Of a stretch of 64,000 bases of DNA, positions 8,846-20,595 are shown one piece after another. Both the position numbers and the translations under genes were made by a program. The notes below the pieces were generated by a model. It was not told the DNA's origin. It did not search any database and worked only from the letters and a program-made list of their open reading frames with translations. How positions within the stretch are numbered: position 1 is the first letter of the stretch; each line of letters opens with the position of its first letter. The DNA is from Bacillus sp. SA1-12. Lineage in GTDB: Bacteria > Bacillota > Bacilli > Bacillales > Bacillaceae. The DNA is taken from contig NZ_LATZ01000012.1 in assembly GCF_000981385.1 (NCBI RefSeq), forward strand, positions 1 to 64,000. Reading direction: 5' to 3'.

Positions 8846-9358
8846 ATGAATGTTTTAATAATAAGTGATAGCCATGGCTTAACAACAGAAATCGAGGACA
8901 TAAAAAATCGCCATAAAACAGAAGTGGACTTATTGCTGCATTGTGGAGATTCTGAACTCCCAGCAGACAGTAAAGAATTAAGCTCTTTTAAGGGTGTTAA
9001 AGGAAATTGTGATTTCGGGTCAGAATTGCCAAATGAAATTATAGAAGAAATCGATGGTTACACCTTGTATATGACGCATGGCCACCTCTATAATGTGAAA
9101 GCTACGTTAATGAATTTAAAATACCGTGCGTTAGAGAAAAAGGCGAAAATTGCTTGTTTTGGACATTCACACATCGCGGGTGCTGAGCTTATCGATGGCA
9201 TTTTATTTATAAATCCAGGTAGCATCAGGCTTCCTGCGATGCGTAGACAAAAGACATATGCTATACTTAATATTGCAAATGATACAGCAAAAGTTACATT
9301 TTATGAAGTGAACGGTCAGGAAGTTGACGAACTTTCACAGCAAGTAACCTTAAATTAA
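8846..9358 (+). CDS. ysnB: YfcE/YsnB-family metallophosphoesterase
   Basis: Calcineurin-like phosphodiesterase with a two-metal site; acts on model phosphodiesters in relatives, natural substrate unsettled. Metal-binding motifs are in order: DSHG, HCGDSE, KGNCD, MTHGH and GHSHIAG. ATG 8846 (MNVLIISDSHG) is chosen over ATG 8831 because homologues start there and GGGG lies 9 bases before it. 170 residues. Last gene of the rph-rdgB-ysnB unit; a strong terminator follows. Confidence 0.92.
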   Translation: MNVLIISDSHGLTTEIEDIKNRHKTEVDLLLHCGDSELPADSKELSSFKGVKGNCDFGSELPNEIIEEIDGYTLYMTHGHLYNVKATLMNLKYRALEKKAKIACFGHSHIAGAELIDGILFINPGSIRLPAMRRQKTYAILNIANDTAKVTFYEVNGQEVDELSQQVTLN

Positions 9359-9364
9359 ATACTT

Positions 9365-9393
9365 GAGAGGGAGAGACCTCCCTCTTTATAAAA
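9365..9393 (+). terminator. Terminator of rph-rdgB-ysnB
   Basis: GAGAGGGAG (9365-9373) pairs with CTCCCTCTT (9378-9386) across an AGAC loop, just after the ysnB stop. Confidence 0.85.
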
Positions 9394-9408
9394 AAATAAA
9401 TAAAAATA

Positions 9409-9437
9409 TTGACTTTTAAATTAAATGTCAATATAAT
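9409..9437 (+). promoter_or_regulatory. Strong sigma-A promoter of the tRNA unit
   Basis: TTGACT (9409-9414), 17-base spacer, TATAAT (9432-9437). The spacer ends in GTCAA, so ATTGAC/GTCAAT also form a small inverted repeat. The predicted transcript covers the partial tRNA copy and then tRNA-Arg. Confidence 0.8.
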
Positions 9438-9489
9438 AAAAAATGTCGCTGGTGATATTTACGAGTAAAACCTGTATATTTATTTTATA

Positions 9490-9515
9490 TCCCAGTAGCT
9501 CAGCTGGATAGAGCA
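9490..9515 (+). repeat. Duplicated 5' end of tRNA-Arg (truncated copy)
   Basis: These 26 bases are identical to 9639-9664, the acceptor 5' strand and D-arm of the intact tRNA-Arg downstream. After the D-arm the sequence diverges completely: no anticodon stem, T-arm or acceptor 3' strand follows within the 122 bases before the real gene. It lies inside the predicted transcript. Confidence 0.85.
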
Positions 9516-9637
9516 CGAACGAATATGCTTCCTTGAATTCACATCAGCGTACCGATTGAGCTGCATCTTGAATTATCTTTCTGAAATCGGGACGACTACA
9601 ATTTAGTTATTAAAACTTCATAGTTAACTTATTATAA

Positions 9638-9714
<77 letters not shown>

Positions 9715-9732
9715 CTAAATGATACATACTAT

Positions 9733-9762
9733 AACCTTTCATCTTGCATGAGAGGTTTTTTT
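9733..9762 (+). terminator. Terminator after tRNA-Arg
   Basis: AACCT (9733-9737) pairs with AGGTT (9753-9757) with inner CAT/ATG, followed by seven T. Confidence 0.8.
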
Positions 9763-9835
9763 GTATTTGTAAATGCAAATAAATTCATAATATTAATATC
9801 ATTTTTTGAACTCTTCTGATTTTGCTTCTTTACGG

Positions 9836-9960
9836 ACTGACTGGATACGTGAGACTCCTGCGGGAACAAAGGGACAAGGGAGACAAGCAGGCGCAAAGTT
9901 TGCCCCTGAAATCGCTAAAGAGATCGCGTGTAGTGGGCATTAACAGGCGAATGTAGCCTA
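9836..9960. repeat. Diverged copy of a dispersed Bacillaceae repeat
   Basis: Contains GGATACGTGAGACTC (9843-9857), CTGCGGGAAC and GGGAGAC...GCAGGCGC, the framework of a repeat I remember as common in intergenic regions of Bacillus-like genomes. A second, more decayed copy is at about 54084-54200. No protein is encoded with confidence. The rest of 9763-10391 has no gene; it is A+T-rich and carries the sites listed next. Confidence 0.5.
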
Positions 9961-10127
9961 AATAAAAAATAATGGGAGATAACCTAACAACTTTGTGTTT
10001 TTTCTTGTGTGTTCCTTGTAATATCATCTTTAACAAAAGATCAAATTGATTCCTATCAAGATCTCCTCCTTAACATAATTCCTGCCATTCATTCATTTAA
10101 CCGATTTATGCATCTGCGGATTTTAAA

Positions 10128-10142
10128 AATTCTCCAAAAATT
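10128..10142. promoter_or_regulatory. Candidate CodY box upstream of ilvB (distal)
   Basis: AATTCTCCAAAAATT matches 12 of 15 positions of the CodY consensus AATTTTCWGAAAATT. CodY represses ilv-leu in B. subtilis from upstream sites. It lies about 250 bases before the predicted -35 element. Confidence 0.35.
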
Positions 10143-10294
10143 TTTTTGAAAAATCCATTCCAATCATATCAATAATGAAAGCGGATACAACTAATCCAAT
10201 AAATCTAAATTATCAAATAATTCATAAAACACTGTTGACACTTGCTTTTCTAGAGCGTAATATAAGTTCAAATAAAGTTACACGAACATTTAAA

Positions 10295-10309
10295 AAAGTG
10301 TAGAAAATT
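10295..10309. promoter_or_regulatory. Candidate CodY half-site upstream of ilvB (proximal)
   Basis: AAAGTGTAGAAAATT matches 11 of 15 positions of the CodY consensus, with a perfect right half (GAAAATT). It lies about 85 bases before the predicted -35 element. Confidence 0.3.
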
Positions 10310-10391
10310 CTTTAAATAAAATAAGAATTTCCTCTTTTCGTTCAAATGTTCTGATGCTAACTAATACATTTCTCTTTTAGTGGATTTACTC

Positions 10392-10420
10392 TTGCTAGAA
10401 GGGATTTAATTCAATACTAA
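10392..10420 (+). promoter_or_regulatory. Probable promoter of the ilv-leu operon
   Basis: TTGCTA (10392-10397), 17-base spacer, TACTAA (10415-10420). A start near 10427 would place the T-box leader directly at the 5' end of the transcript. Confidence 0.55.
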
Positions 10421-10427
10421 AACAAAT

Positions 10428-10810
10428 GGTGAGAACTGGGTGACTTTTCACCCTTGGATATTATAAGCACTTGAAGGATTATAACCTTCATGTCGGCTAA
10501 TAAACTGCATATAGGAAAACGGTGAAGAGGATAAGTAGTCTTTGGTAGAGAATCTACAGAGAACCGGGGTAGCTGGAAGCCGGTGATGCTCCCAAATGAT
10601 GAACTCGCCTCTGAGTGTTAATCTGAAACTATAGTAGGATTAACCGAGTCCCATTCTTCGGTACTCGTTATCAAAGTGAACAGTAATCTGTTCGTAAGGT
10701 GGTCATTTTTGGCCATGAAGAAGGGTGGTACCGCGAAAAGTTTATTAACCTTTTTGCCCCTTTGGCACACAAATTGTTGTGGAGTCTTATGAGGGGTGGG
10801 AAGGTTTTTT
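10428..10810 (+). promoter_or_regulatory. T-box leader (leucine specifier) of ilv-leu
   Basis: The conserved T-box AAGGGTGGTACCGCG is at 10721-10735. It is followed by a terminator in which AACCTTTTTGCCCCT (10747-10761) pairs with AGGGGTGGGAAGGTT (10792-10806) before a T run. The specifier is most likely CTC at 10604-10606 in GAACTCGCC, a leucine codon, as in B. subtilis ilv-leu. Uncharged tRNA-Leu should stabilise the antiterminator and let transcription enter ilvB. Confidence 0.93.
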
Positions 10811-10890
10811 ATATGCTGTTTTTAGTCAAGCAAGAACATAAAAAAACTAAAACATAGGGCTAAAAGTAGCCTGCTAAGGGAGGAAAGAAA

Positions 10891-12612
10891 ATGAGTACAA
10901 ATGTACAGTTGAACAGCTCAACTGCCAAATGTACAAACACAATGTCGGGATCTTTAATGCTAATTGAAGCATTAAAGCAGGAAAAAGTAGAAGTAATTTT
11001 CGGATATCCTGGCGGAGCAGTCTTACCAATTTATGATAGTCTCTATAATTCTGGCATGTTCCATGTATTAACCCGACATGAACAAGGCGGTATACATGCA
11101 GCTGAAGGTTACGCTCGTGTCTCTGGAAAACCGGGTGTGGTCATTGCAACATCAGGACCAGGTGCAACCAACTTAGTTACGGGTTTAACAGATGCGATGA
11201 TTGACTCATTACCATTAGTAGTCTTTACAGGGCAGGTTGCTTCTAGTGTCATCGGATCAGACGCTTTCCAAGAAGCAGATATATTAGGAATTACAACTCC
11301 TATAACAAAGCATAACTATCAAGTTCGTGAGGTAAGCGAGCTTCCGAGAATTATTAAAGAAGCGTTCCATATTGCAACAACAGGTAGACCAGGTCCAGTT
11401 TTAATTGACATTCCTAAAGATATCGCAACAATTGAAGGGAATTTCAGCTATGACATGCCTGTCAACTTGCCAGGGTATCAACCAACTTGTGAACCCAATT
11501 ATTTGCAGATTCGAAAATTAGTTGAAGCAGTAAGCCGTGCAAAAAAACCAGTGATCTTGGCTGGAGCAGGTGTTTTACATGCAAATGCTTCAAAAGAATT
11601 GACAGAATATGCTGAACAACAGCAAATCCCTGTTACTAACACGCTGCTAGGATTGGGCGGCTTCCCCGCTGATCATCCTCTTTTCCTAGGGATGGCTGGA
11701 ATGCATGGCACATATACCGCGAACATGGCGCTTTATGATTGTGATTTACTAATAAGTGTTGGTGCAAGATTTGATGACCGGGTAACAGGCAACTTAGAGC
11801 ATTTTGCTAAAAAAGCTACAGTAGCACATATTGATATTGACCCAGCAGAGATTGGAAAAAATGTTCCAACACAAATTCCAATCGTCGGTGATGCAAAGCT
11901 GGTATTAGAACAGCTAATTAAACAAGATGGCAAACAAGGTGATCAAAAGGAATGGAATGAACAGCTTGCTAAAAATAAGCAGGAATATCCTCTTGTTTAT
12001 AATGAGGAAGACACTGAGTTAAAGCCGCAGAAGGTTCTGGAACTAATCCATGAATGGACTAATGGAGAAGCGATTGTAACAACGGATGTAGGTCAGCATC
12101 AAATGTGGGCAGCACAATATTATAATTTTAAAAATCCAAATAAATGGGTAACATCCGGCGGACTTGGTACAATGGGCTTCGGCTTGCCAGCTGCAATCGG
12201 TGCCCAATTAGCTGATAGAGATTCTACAGTTATTGCTGTTTTAGGTGATGGCGGCTTCCAAATGACGCTTCAAGAATTATCGGTTATCCATGAATTGAAC
12301 TTACCAATTAAAGTAGTCATTTTAAACAATGTTGCTTTAGGAATGGTAAGACAATGGCAGCAGCTATTCTATGAAGAACGTTATTCAGAATCAAAATTTG
12401 TATCACAGCCTGATTTTGTTAAATTATCAGAAGCCTATGGTATTAAAGGAGTTCGCATTGAAAGAACTGAGGGCTGGGAAGAAAAATTGAAGGTAGCCAT
12501 TACTTCTGACGGTCCGATCTTATTAGATATACGTGTATGCAAAGATGAAAACGTCTATCCAATGGTAGCTTCAGGAAAAGGGTTGCATGAAATGGTAGGT
12601 GTAAAGCTTTGA
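10891..12612 (+). CDS. ilvB: Acetolactate synthase large (catalytic) subunit
   Basis: ThDP- and FAD-dependent enzyme that condenses pyruvate with pyruvate or 2-oxobutyrate, the first common step to Val, Leu and Ile. N-terminal PYR-domain signature [13 protein letters not shown] with the catalytic Glu in [17 protein letters not shown]-terminal ThDP motif begins [20 protein letters not shown] and ends in ILNN. 573 residues, normal. ATG with AGGGAGGAAAG upstream. First gene of the T-box-controlled operon; its stop overlaps the ilvH start. Confidence 0.97.
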   Translation: MSTNVQLNSSTAKCTNTMSGSLMLIEALKQEKVEVIFGYPGGAVLPIYDSLYNSGMFHVLTRHEQGGIHAAEGYARVSGKPGVVIATSGPGATNLVTGLTDAMIDSLPLVVFTGQVASSVIGSDAFQEADILGITTPITKHNYQVREVSELPRIIKEAFHIATTGRPGPVLIDIPKDIATIEGNFSYDMPVNLPGYQPTCEPNYLQIRKLVEAVSRAKKPVILAGAGVLHANASKELTEYAEQQQIPVTNTLLGLGGFPADHPLFLGMAGMHGTYTANMALYDCDLLISVGARFDDRVTGNLEHFAKKATVAHIDIDPAEIGKNVPTQIPIVGDAKLVLEQLIKQDGKQGDQKEWNEQLAKNKQEYPLVYNEEDTELKPQKVLELIHEWTNGEAIVTTDVGQHQMWAAQYYNFKNPNKWVTSGGLGTMGFGLPAAIGAQLADRDSTVIAVLGDGGFQMTLQELSVIHELNLPIKVVILNNVALGMVRQWQQLFYEERYSESKFVSQPDFVKLSEAYGIKGVRIERTEGWEEKLKVAITSDGPILLDIRVCKDENVYPMVASGKGLHEMVGVKL

Positions 12613-13124
12613 AAAGGATAATTTCATTAACAGTACTAAACCAAACTGGTGTTTTAAATAGAATTACAGGATTATTTTCTAAAAGACATTTTAATATCGA
12701 AAGCATTACAGTAGGTCATGCAGAAACTGAAGGGGTTTCGCGAATGACACTTGTTGTAAATGTGCAAGAAGAAAAAGAAGTAGAGCAAATCACAAAGCAA
12801 TTAAATAAACAAATTGATGTAATTAAGGTTGTTGATATTACCACACAATCAATTGTAGCTAGAGAGCTTGCATTAATAAAAGTGATGTCAACTCCTGCTA
12901 CAAGAATGGAGATTCAAGGACTCATTCAGCCTTTCCGTGCCACAGTGATCGATGTCAGCCGTGAAAGTGTTGTTGTGCAAGTAACCGGTGAGCCATCGAA
13001 AATCGAAGTTTTAATTGATTTATTAAAGCCATATGGCATAAAAGAAATTGCTAGAACAGGAACTACTGCATTCACTCGCGGCACACAAAGAGCTGCCAAG
13101 GAAGTTCCAATATCTATCGTCTAA
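12609..13124 (+). CDS. ilvH: Acetolactate synthase small (regulatory) subunit
   Basis: Activates the large subunit and gives valine feedback inhibition. N-terminal ACT domain ([20 protein letters not shown]) and C-terminal ALS_ss domain ([19 protein letters not shown]). 171 residues. TTG start overlapping the ilvB stop by four bases, so translation is coupled. Confidence 0.95.
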   Translation: MKRIISLTVLNQTGVLNRITGLFSKRHFNIESITVGHAETEGVSRMTLVVNVQEEKEVEQITKQLNKQIDVIKVVDITTQSIVARELALIKVMSTPATRMEIQGLIQPFRATVIDVSRESVVVQVTGEPSKIEVLIDLLKPYGIKEIARTGTTAFTRGTQRAAKEVPISIV

Positions 13125-13202
13125 TAAAGGTAAAAATCTTACCTGATGCACAGGTTTTAAGATTTATATATAAGCAAAAGATCTACTATTAAACTTAATT
13201 AA

Positions 13203-15792
<2,590 letters not shown>

Positions 15793-15816
15793 AATCACTC
15801 GAAGGGGGAAGGGAAT

Positions 15817-16926
15817 ATGAAAAAAACAATTGCATTATTACCGGGTGATGGAATAGGTAAAGAAGTAGTTGATGTCACAGTTGATATCTTAAAAGCTATT
15901 GCAGAACATTTTCATCATCAATTTCAATTTAATTATGGACTTATTGGTGGAGACGCAATTGATCAAAAAGGCAACCCACTGCCTGAGGAAACAATTCGTA
16001 TTTGTAAGGAATCTGACGCTATTATTTTAGGTGCTGTCGGCGGTCCGAAATGGGATCAAAATCCTGTTGAATTAAGACCTGAGCGCGGACTATTAGCTTT
16101 ACGTAAAGAACTGGACTTATATGCAAACCTGCGTCCGATTAAAACATTTGAAAGCTTGCTAGACTCTTCCCCTTTAAAGAAAGAGTATGTAAATGGAGTA
16201 GATTTTGTTATCGTTCGTGAGCTAACAGGCGGATTATATTTCGGGAAGCCAAGTGAGCGCATTGTTCATGAAGGTGAGGATGCGGTTGTCGATACATTGC
16301 TTTATAAACGTTATGAAATCGAACGAATCCTTGTTTCGGCATTTGAAATTGCTGCAAAACGCCGTAAACATGTTACTTCAGTTGATAAAGCAAATGTTTT
16401 AGAATCTAGCCGTGTATGGAGAGAAGTGGCAGAAGAGGTAGCAGCTAGATATCCTGAAGTTACACTTGAACATATGCTGGTGGATAATGCTGCTATGCAA
16501 ATCATCCGTTCACCTAAACAATTTGATGTTATCGTTACGGAAAATATGTTTGGTGACATTTTAAGTGATGAAGCATCAATGATCACGGGTTCACTAGGAA
16601 TGCTATCCTCAGCAAGTTTATCTTCAGGCGGCTTACATTTATATGAACCGGTACACGGATCAGCCCCTGACATTGCTGGGAAAAATATTGCAAATCCTGT
16701 AGCGACAATTCTTTCAGCGGCGATGATGCTTCGTCAATCCTTCGGTTTGGAAGAAGAAGCAAAAGCAATTGAAAAAGCTGTTGATAATGTATTAAATGCT
16801 GGGAACCGTACAGCTGATCTAGCTGAAGGTGGAAAGTTTCTAACTACTAAGCAAATTGGGGAAGAAATTAAGAATGCTCTTGCAGATGACCATGCTATTT
16901 TAAACATTATGGAAGCTTATTCTTAA
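15817..16926 (+). CDS. leuB: 3-isopropylmalate dehydrogenase
   Basis: NAD-dependent oxidative decarboxylation of 3-isopropylmalate. Family signatures: LLPGDGIGKEVV, RPIKTF with RELTGGLYFGKPSER, the metal/substrate block NMFGDILSDEASMITGSLGM, and EPVHGSAPDIAGKNIANP. 369 residues. ATG with GAAGGGGGAAGGG upstream. Confidence 0.97.
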   Translation: MKKTIALLPGDGIGKEVVDVTVDILKAIAEHFHHQFQFNYGLIGGDAIDQKGNPLPEETIRICKESDAIILGAVGGPKWDQNPVELRPERGLLALRKELDLYANLRPIKTFESLLDSSPLKKEYVNGVDFVIVRELTGGLYFGKPSERIVHEGEDAVVDTLLYKRYEIERILVSAFEIAAKRRKHVTSVDKANVLESSRVWREVAEEVAARYPEVTLEHMLVDNAAMQIIRSPKQFDVIVTENMFGDILSDEASMITGSLGMLSSASLSSGGLHLYEPVHGSAPDIAGKNIANPVATILSAAMMLRQSFGLEEEAKAIEKAVDNVLNAGNRTADLAEGGKFLTTKQIGEEIKNALADDHAILNIMEAYS

Positions 16927-17021
16927 TAAAAACGGAACTGGCTGGTTTGGGGACAGTCGAAATAAATAGAGACCAATATATAGTAAGAAAGTTTTTTAGG
17001 ACTTATTATTTATATTGAGTT

Positions 17022-17060
17022 TGAGGGGTCTGACATTTGCTTTTGTCAGCCCCTCATTTT
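17022..17060 (+). terminator. Strong hairpin inside the operon, between leuB and leuC
   Basis: TGAGGGG then CTGACA (17022-17035) pairs with TGTCAG then CCCCTCA (17044-17056), with one bulged T, followed by TTTT. It looks like an intrinsic terminator but sits within ilv-leu, 11 bases before the leuC ribosome binding site. It may cause partial termination or protect an mRNA processing end. Confidence 0.75.
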
Positions 17061-17085
17061 CCATCTATAAAAGGAGGTTATGACT

Positions 17086-18510
17086 ATGAAGCCAAGAACG
17101 ATAATTGAAAAGATATATGACGAGCATATAGTTCAACAAGAACAGGGGAAACCGGACTTATTATATATCGATTTACATCTAATCCATGAAGTTACATCAC
17201 CACAGGCTTTTGAAGGCTTACGTGAAAAAAATCGTAAAGTAAGAAGACCTGACAGAACGTTTGCGACAATGGATCACAATGTTCCAACGGTAAACCGATT
17301 TGTCATCAATGATGAGGTTGCAAAAAATCAAATTAGTGCTCTAGAACGAAACTGTAAGGAATTTGGTATTCGTTTGGCTGACCTTGAGAGTGAGGACCAA
17401 GGAATTGTCCATGTTATTGGTCCTGAATTAGGGTTGACTCTACCAGGAAAAACAATCGTTTGTGGAGATAGCCATACGTCAACACATGGAGCATTTGGAG
17501 CAATTGCCTTTGGAATTGGAACAAGTGAGGTAGAGCACGTTCTAGCAACGCAAACGATATGGAGACAACGCCCTAAAACGTTAAATATCCATATTCCAGG
17601 CAAGCTTCAAAAAGGAGTAACAGCGAAGGATGTTATTTTAGCTGTCATTGGTAAGTATGGCGTTCGTTTTGGTACTGGGTATATTATTGAATATACAGGC
17701 GAAGTTATTGAAAGCTTATCAATGGATGAGCGTATGACCATCTGTAATATGTCAATTGAAGCAGGAGCAAGAGCAGGGCTAATAGCACCTGATGAAACAA
17801 CTTTCTCTTATATTAAAGGCAGAAAATATTCACCTAAAGGAGAAGAGTTCGAAAAAGCTGTAGAATATTGGAAAACATTGAAAACAGACGAAGGCGCTGG
17901 GTATGACAAAGTCATCACATTACAAGGTGAGGATATTGCACCAATGGTTACATGGGGAACAAACCCGGGAATGGCTGTTGGTGTTGATGAAAAAACACCT
18001 GATTTAAATAGCTTCAACAACGAGGAAGAAATCGACGAAGCTAAGCGTGCATTTGGCTATATGGGATTACAGCCAAATATGAATATTGAAGATATTACAA
18101 TTGACCATGTCTTTATCGGATCCTGTACGAATTCACGTTTAACTGACTTGAGACAAGCTGCAGAAGTTATTAAAAGTTTACAAGGCCAAAGAGTTGCTCC
18201 TACTGTAAGAGCAATTGTTGTACCTGGATCTCAAACTGTTAAAAAAGTTGCTGAAGAGGAAGGCTTGGATGAAATTTTTAAAGAAGCTGGTTTTGAATGG
18301 AGAGAATCTGGCTGCAGCATGTGCTTAAGCATGAACGATGACGTTGTTCCTGAAGGTGAACGCTGTGCTTCAACCTCAAATCGTAACTTCGAAGGAAGAC
18401 AAGGTAAGGGAGCAAGAACACATCTAGTCAGCCCGGCCATGGCAGCGGCAGCAGCTATTCATGGCAGATTTGTAGATATACGCCATATTCAGGAGAAAAT
18501 TCACGCTTAA
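17086..18510 (+). CDS. leuC: 3-isopropylmalate dehydratase large subunit
   Basis: Aconitase-family [4Fe-4S] enzyme that isomerises 2- to 3-isopropylmalate with LeuD. Cluster cysteines lie in FIGSCTNSR and in [23 protein letters not shown] is the other signature. ATG 17086 is preferred to ATG 17080 because AAGGAGG ends only two bases before the latter and 8 before the former. 474 residues, standard length. Confidence 0.96.
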   Translation: MKPRTIIEKIYDEHIVQQEQGKPDLLYIDLHLIHEVTSPQAFEGLREKNRKVRRPDRTFATMDHNVPTVNRFVINDEVAKNQISALERNCKEFGIRLADLESEDQGIVHVIGPELGLTLPGKTIVCGDSHTSTHGAFGAIAFGIGTSEVEHVLATQTIWRQRPKTLNIHIPGKLQKGVTAKDVILAVIGKYGVRFGTGYIIEYTGEVIESLSMDERMTICNMSIEAGARAGLIAPDETTFSYIKGRKYSPKGEEFEKAVEYWKTLKTDEGAGYDKVITLQGEDIAPMVTWGTNPGMAVGVDEKTPDLNSFNNEEEIDEAKRAFGYMGLQPNMNIEDITIDHVFIGSCTNSRLTDLRQAAEVIKSLQGQRVAPTVRAIVVPGSQTVKKVAEEEGLDEIFKEAGFEWRESGCSMCLSMNDDVVPEGERCASTSNRNFEGRQGKGARTHLVSPAMAAAAAIHGRFVDIRHIQEKIHA

Positions 18511-18523
18511 TAGGAGGGGCAAA

Positions 18524-19120
18524 ATGAAACCTTTTACAACACTTCAAGGAAAAGTAGCTGTTTTAAACAGAGCTAATGTTGATACTGACCAAATTATTCC
18601 AAAACAATTTCTTAAAAGAATCGAAAAAACAGGCTACGGCCGCTTTGCCTTTTTCGATTGGAGATATCTTCCTGATGGTTCTGAAAACCCTGATTTTGAA
18701 CTAAACCAAGAAAAAAGCAAGGGAGCCACCATTTTATTAGCAGGTGAAAACTTTGGTTGTGGTTCTTCACGCGAGCATGCTCCATGGGCCCTTTCCGATT
18801 ATGGATTTAAAGTCATTTTAGCACCATCGTATGCAGATATTTTTCATCAAAACTGTTTAAAAAATGGTTTACTTCCAATCACTCTAGATCAAGCTGTTTT
18901 GGATGTGATTCGCCAAAAGGCAAATGCTGAAGGCTACGAATTAGAAGTAAATCTAGAAGAGCAAAAGCTTACAGACAATGATAATCTATCGGAGTCTTTT
19001 GCCGTAGATCCTTATTGGAAGGATATGCTTCTACACGGGAAAGATGAAATCGACTTAACATTAAATTATGGTGAGAAAATCCAGAAATATGAAGTGGAAA
19101 GAAGAGCTACATTTTTATAA
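18524..19120 (+). CDS. leuD: 3-isopropylmalate dehydratase small subunit
   Basis: Swivel-domain partner of Leu[21 protein letters not shown] and the substrate-binding [17 protein letters not shown] are diagnostic. 198 residues. ATG with TAGGAGGGG upstream, 13 bases after leuC. Its last codons and stop lie in the operon terminator. Confidence 0.97.
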   Translation: MKPFTTLQGKVAVLNRANVDTDQIIPKQFLKRIEKTGYGRFAFFDWRYLPDGSENPDFELNQEKSKGATILLAGENFGCGSSREHAPWALSDYGFKVILAPSYADIFHQNCLKNGLLPITLDQAVLDVIRQKANAEGYELEVNLEEQKLTDNDNLSESFAVDPYWKDMLLHGKDEIDLTLNYGEKIQKYEVERRATFL

Positions 19121-19137
19121 TGCAGCTCTTTTTTTCT
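19102..19137 (+). terminator. Terminator of ilv-leu, overlapping the leuD stop
   Basis: AAGAGCT (19102-19108) pairs with AGCTCTT (19124-19130), with inner CATT/AATG, then a T run. The leuD TAA (19118-19120) is in the loop. Confidence 0.85.
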
Positions 19138-19220
19138 ATATAAAAAGGAACTGCTTGTTTTCCAAGAGTTGGATTGATAAACTTGAAAGCAAAGAAAGGT
19201 TGCTGGAGTTGACCAACATT

Positions 19221-20228
19221 ATGGAAAAGAAAAAGCACTCAAAAGTCATTCCCTTTCCTAATTTAAAGGATCGTTATATTGATAAGGGAATGGATTTATT
19301 AAAAGAGAAAAAATATCATGAAGCCCTGACCATGTTTTCTGAAGCAAAGAAATTAAATGAAGATAAAGCAGAGCTTCACTTAGGTATGGCTATATGCTTT
19401 ATGGAGCTGGGTGAGCTAACAGAGGCAAAGGACATATGCAAAAAAATGCTCCTGGAAGATATCGGCCACTACTTCACAGTTTTGCAAATTTATTTAACGA
19501 TTTTGATTCAGCTTCGAGAATACCAGGAAGTTCAATCGACAATTGAAGCGGTGTTAGAGGAAAATCAACTTCCCGCTGAAAGTGCAGAGCATTTTTATAA
19601 ATTGTTAGAATTTAGCAGAAAGATGACGCAAAATGATGCAGAAATTATTGAAACGGATGATGATGATGAGCAGCCATTATATATTGAAGACATTTTAGAA
19701 AATACAAACAAGCAAATGGCTTATATCCAATCATTGCGGGATCGAAATATTAGCAAGCATTTTTCTTCGCTTAAGATGCTTTTAGAAAATCCGAATAGTC
19801 ATCCCATGATTAAATCAATGGTTCTGCACTTAATGATCGAGAATGAAATAGAAAGGGAAGTAACAGTTTATAAATTCGGGGAAACAGTATCCGTTATACC
19901 TGCAAAGCTTGATGACCTATCTGAATTGCCTTTTACCAAAAAAGTGCTAACGATTTTAGATGATACACTTGGCAACGAAAATCCAACCTTGTTTGAGGCG
20001 GTAAAGGAGCTTTGGATCCGTCATTTATATGTTCTTTACCCTTTACTTCCCAAGCCCACAGATGCTAATTTATGGGCAGCAGCGCTGCATATGGTCGGGT
20101 ATGAAATGCATGGAATAACATTGGATCCTAAAGAAATAAAGGATTTATATAATCTCTCATTGCCATTATTACATGAAGCATGTAAAAAAATTTATCAAAT
20201 AGAAGAAATTTCTTATATGCAAATATGA
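19221..20228 (+). CDS. ysoA: TPR-repeat protein, YsoA-like
   Basis: Soluble protein of about 335 residues with N-terminal tetratricopeptide-like helices (DRYIDKGMDLLKEKKYHEAL, then LHLGMAICFMELGELTEAKD) and a C-terminal part I do not recognise. Function unknown; position between leuD and tig matches ysoA of B. subtilis. The long open frame starts inside leuD, but the first credible start is ATG 19221 (MEKKKHSKVIPFPN) or the in-frame TTG 19209, which has AAAGG 9 bases before it. Both give nearly the same protein. Confidence 0.8.
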   Translation: MEKKKHSKVIPFPNLKDRYIDKGMDLLKEKKYHEALTMFSEAKKLNEDKAELHLGMAICFMELGELTEAKDICKKMLLEDIGHYFTVLQIYLTILIQLREYQEVQSTIEAVLEENQLPAESAEHFYKLLEFSRKMTQNDAEIIETDDDDEQPLYIEDILENTNKQMAYIQSLRDRNISKHFSSLKMLLENPNSHPMIKSMVLHLMIENEIEREVTVYKFGETVSVIPAKLDDLSELPFTKKVLTILDDTLGNENPTLFEAVKELWIRHLYVLYPLLPKPTDANLWAAALHMVGYEMHGITLDPKEIKDLYNLSLPLLHEACKKIYQIEEISYMQI

Positions 20229-20237
20229 GGCAACATG

Positions 20238-20265
20238 TTGAAAGGAATCTTTTCTATGTTATAAT
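20238..20265 (+). promoter_or_regulatory. Sigma-A-type promoter before tig
   Basis: TTGAAA (20238-20243), 16-base spacer, TATAAT (20260-20265). The first signal downstream is a terminator-like hairpin at 20298, so it could make a short RNA as well as the tig mRNA. Confidence 0.6.
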
Positions 20266-20297
20266 AAAATGGTTGCAAAATAGTGATCATCGTATGT

Positions 20298-20335
20298 AAG
20301 GTCATTTTAGTGTAGGCAAAATGGGCCTTCTTTTT
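20298..20335 (+). terminator. Terminator-like hairpin about 25 bases after the start site
   Basis: AAGGTCATTTT (20298-20308) pairs imperfectly with AAAATGGGCCTT (20318-20329), followed by CTTTTT. If active, the promoter at 20238 yields an RNA of only about 60 bases unless read-through occurs. Confidence 0.5.
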
Positions 20336-20492
20336 ATCCCGTTCTAACCTGTCTGGTAAGCTAATGACAGTAGGAACTGAGGTAAGTGAAACTAACAATT
20401 GCCTGGGATGAGGAGAATCTCACAATGGAAGTTTCAATTATGCGAAATCCTTTAGCAAGGTTAGTAATCGGTTATTTCTACCGTACATAAAC

Positions 20493-20549
20493 AGGTATAT
20501 CGATGTGGATGATTGTTTAAACTGGACAAGCAGCCACATCGATATACCT
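20493..20549. repeat. Perfect 16-bp inverted repeat in the tig leader
   Basis: AGGTATATCGATGTGG (20493-20508) and CCACATCGATATACCT (20534-20549) are exact reverse complements across a 25-base spacer that contains GTTTAAAC. No T run follows, so it is not a normal terminator. It ends 46 bases before the tig start. The remainder of 20229-20595 has no gene. Confidence 0.85.
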
Positions 20550-20595
20550 ATCACTTATTCGCACAATCATTATAGATTTTTGGAGGGAACAACAT

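Noticed and set aside
9830..10036. Minus-strand frame of 68 codons after tRNA-Arg
   Set aside because: It runs through the dispersed repeat and has no good ribosome binding site; treated as chance.
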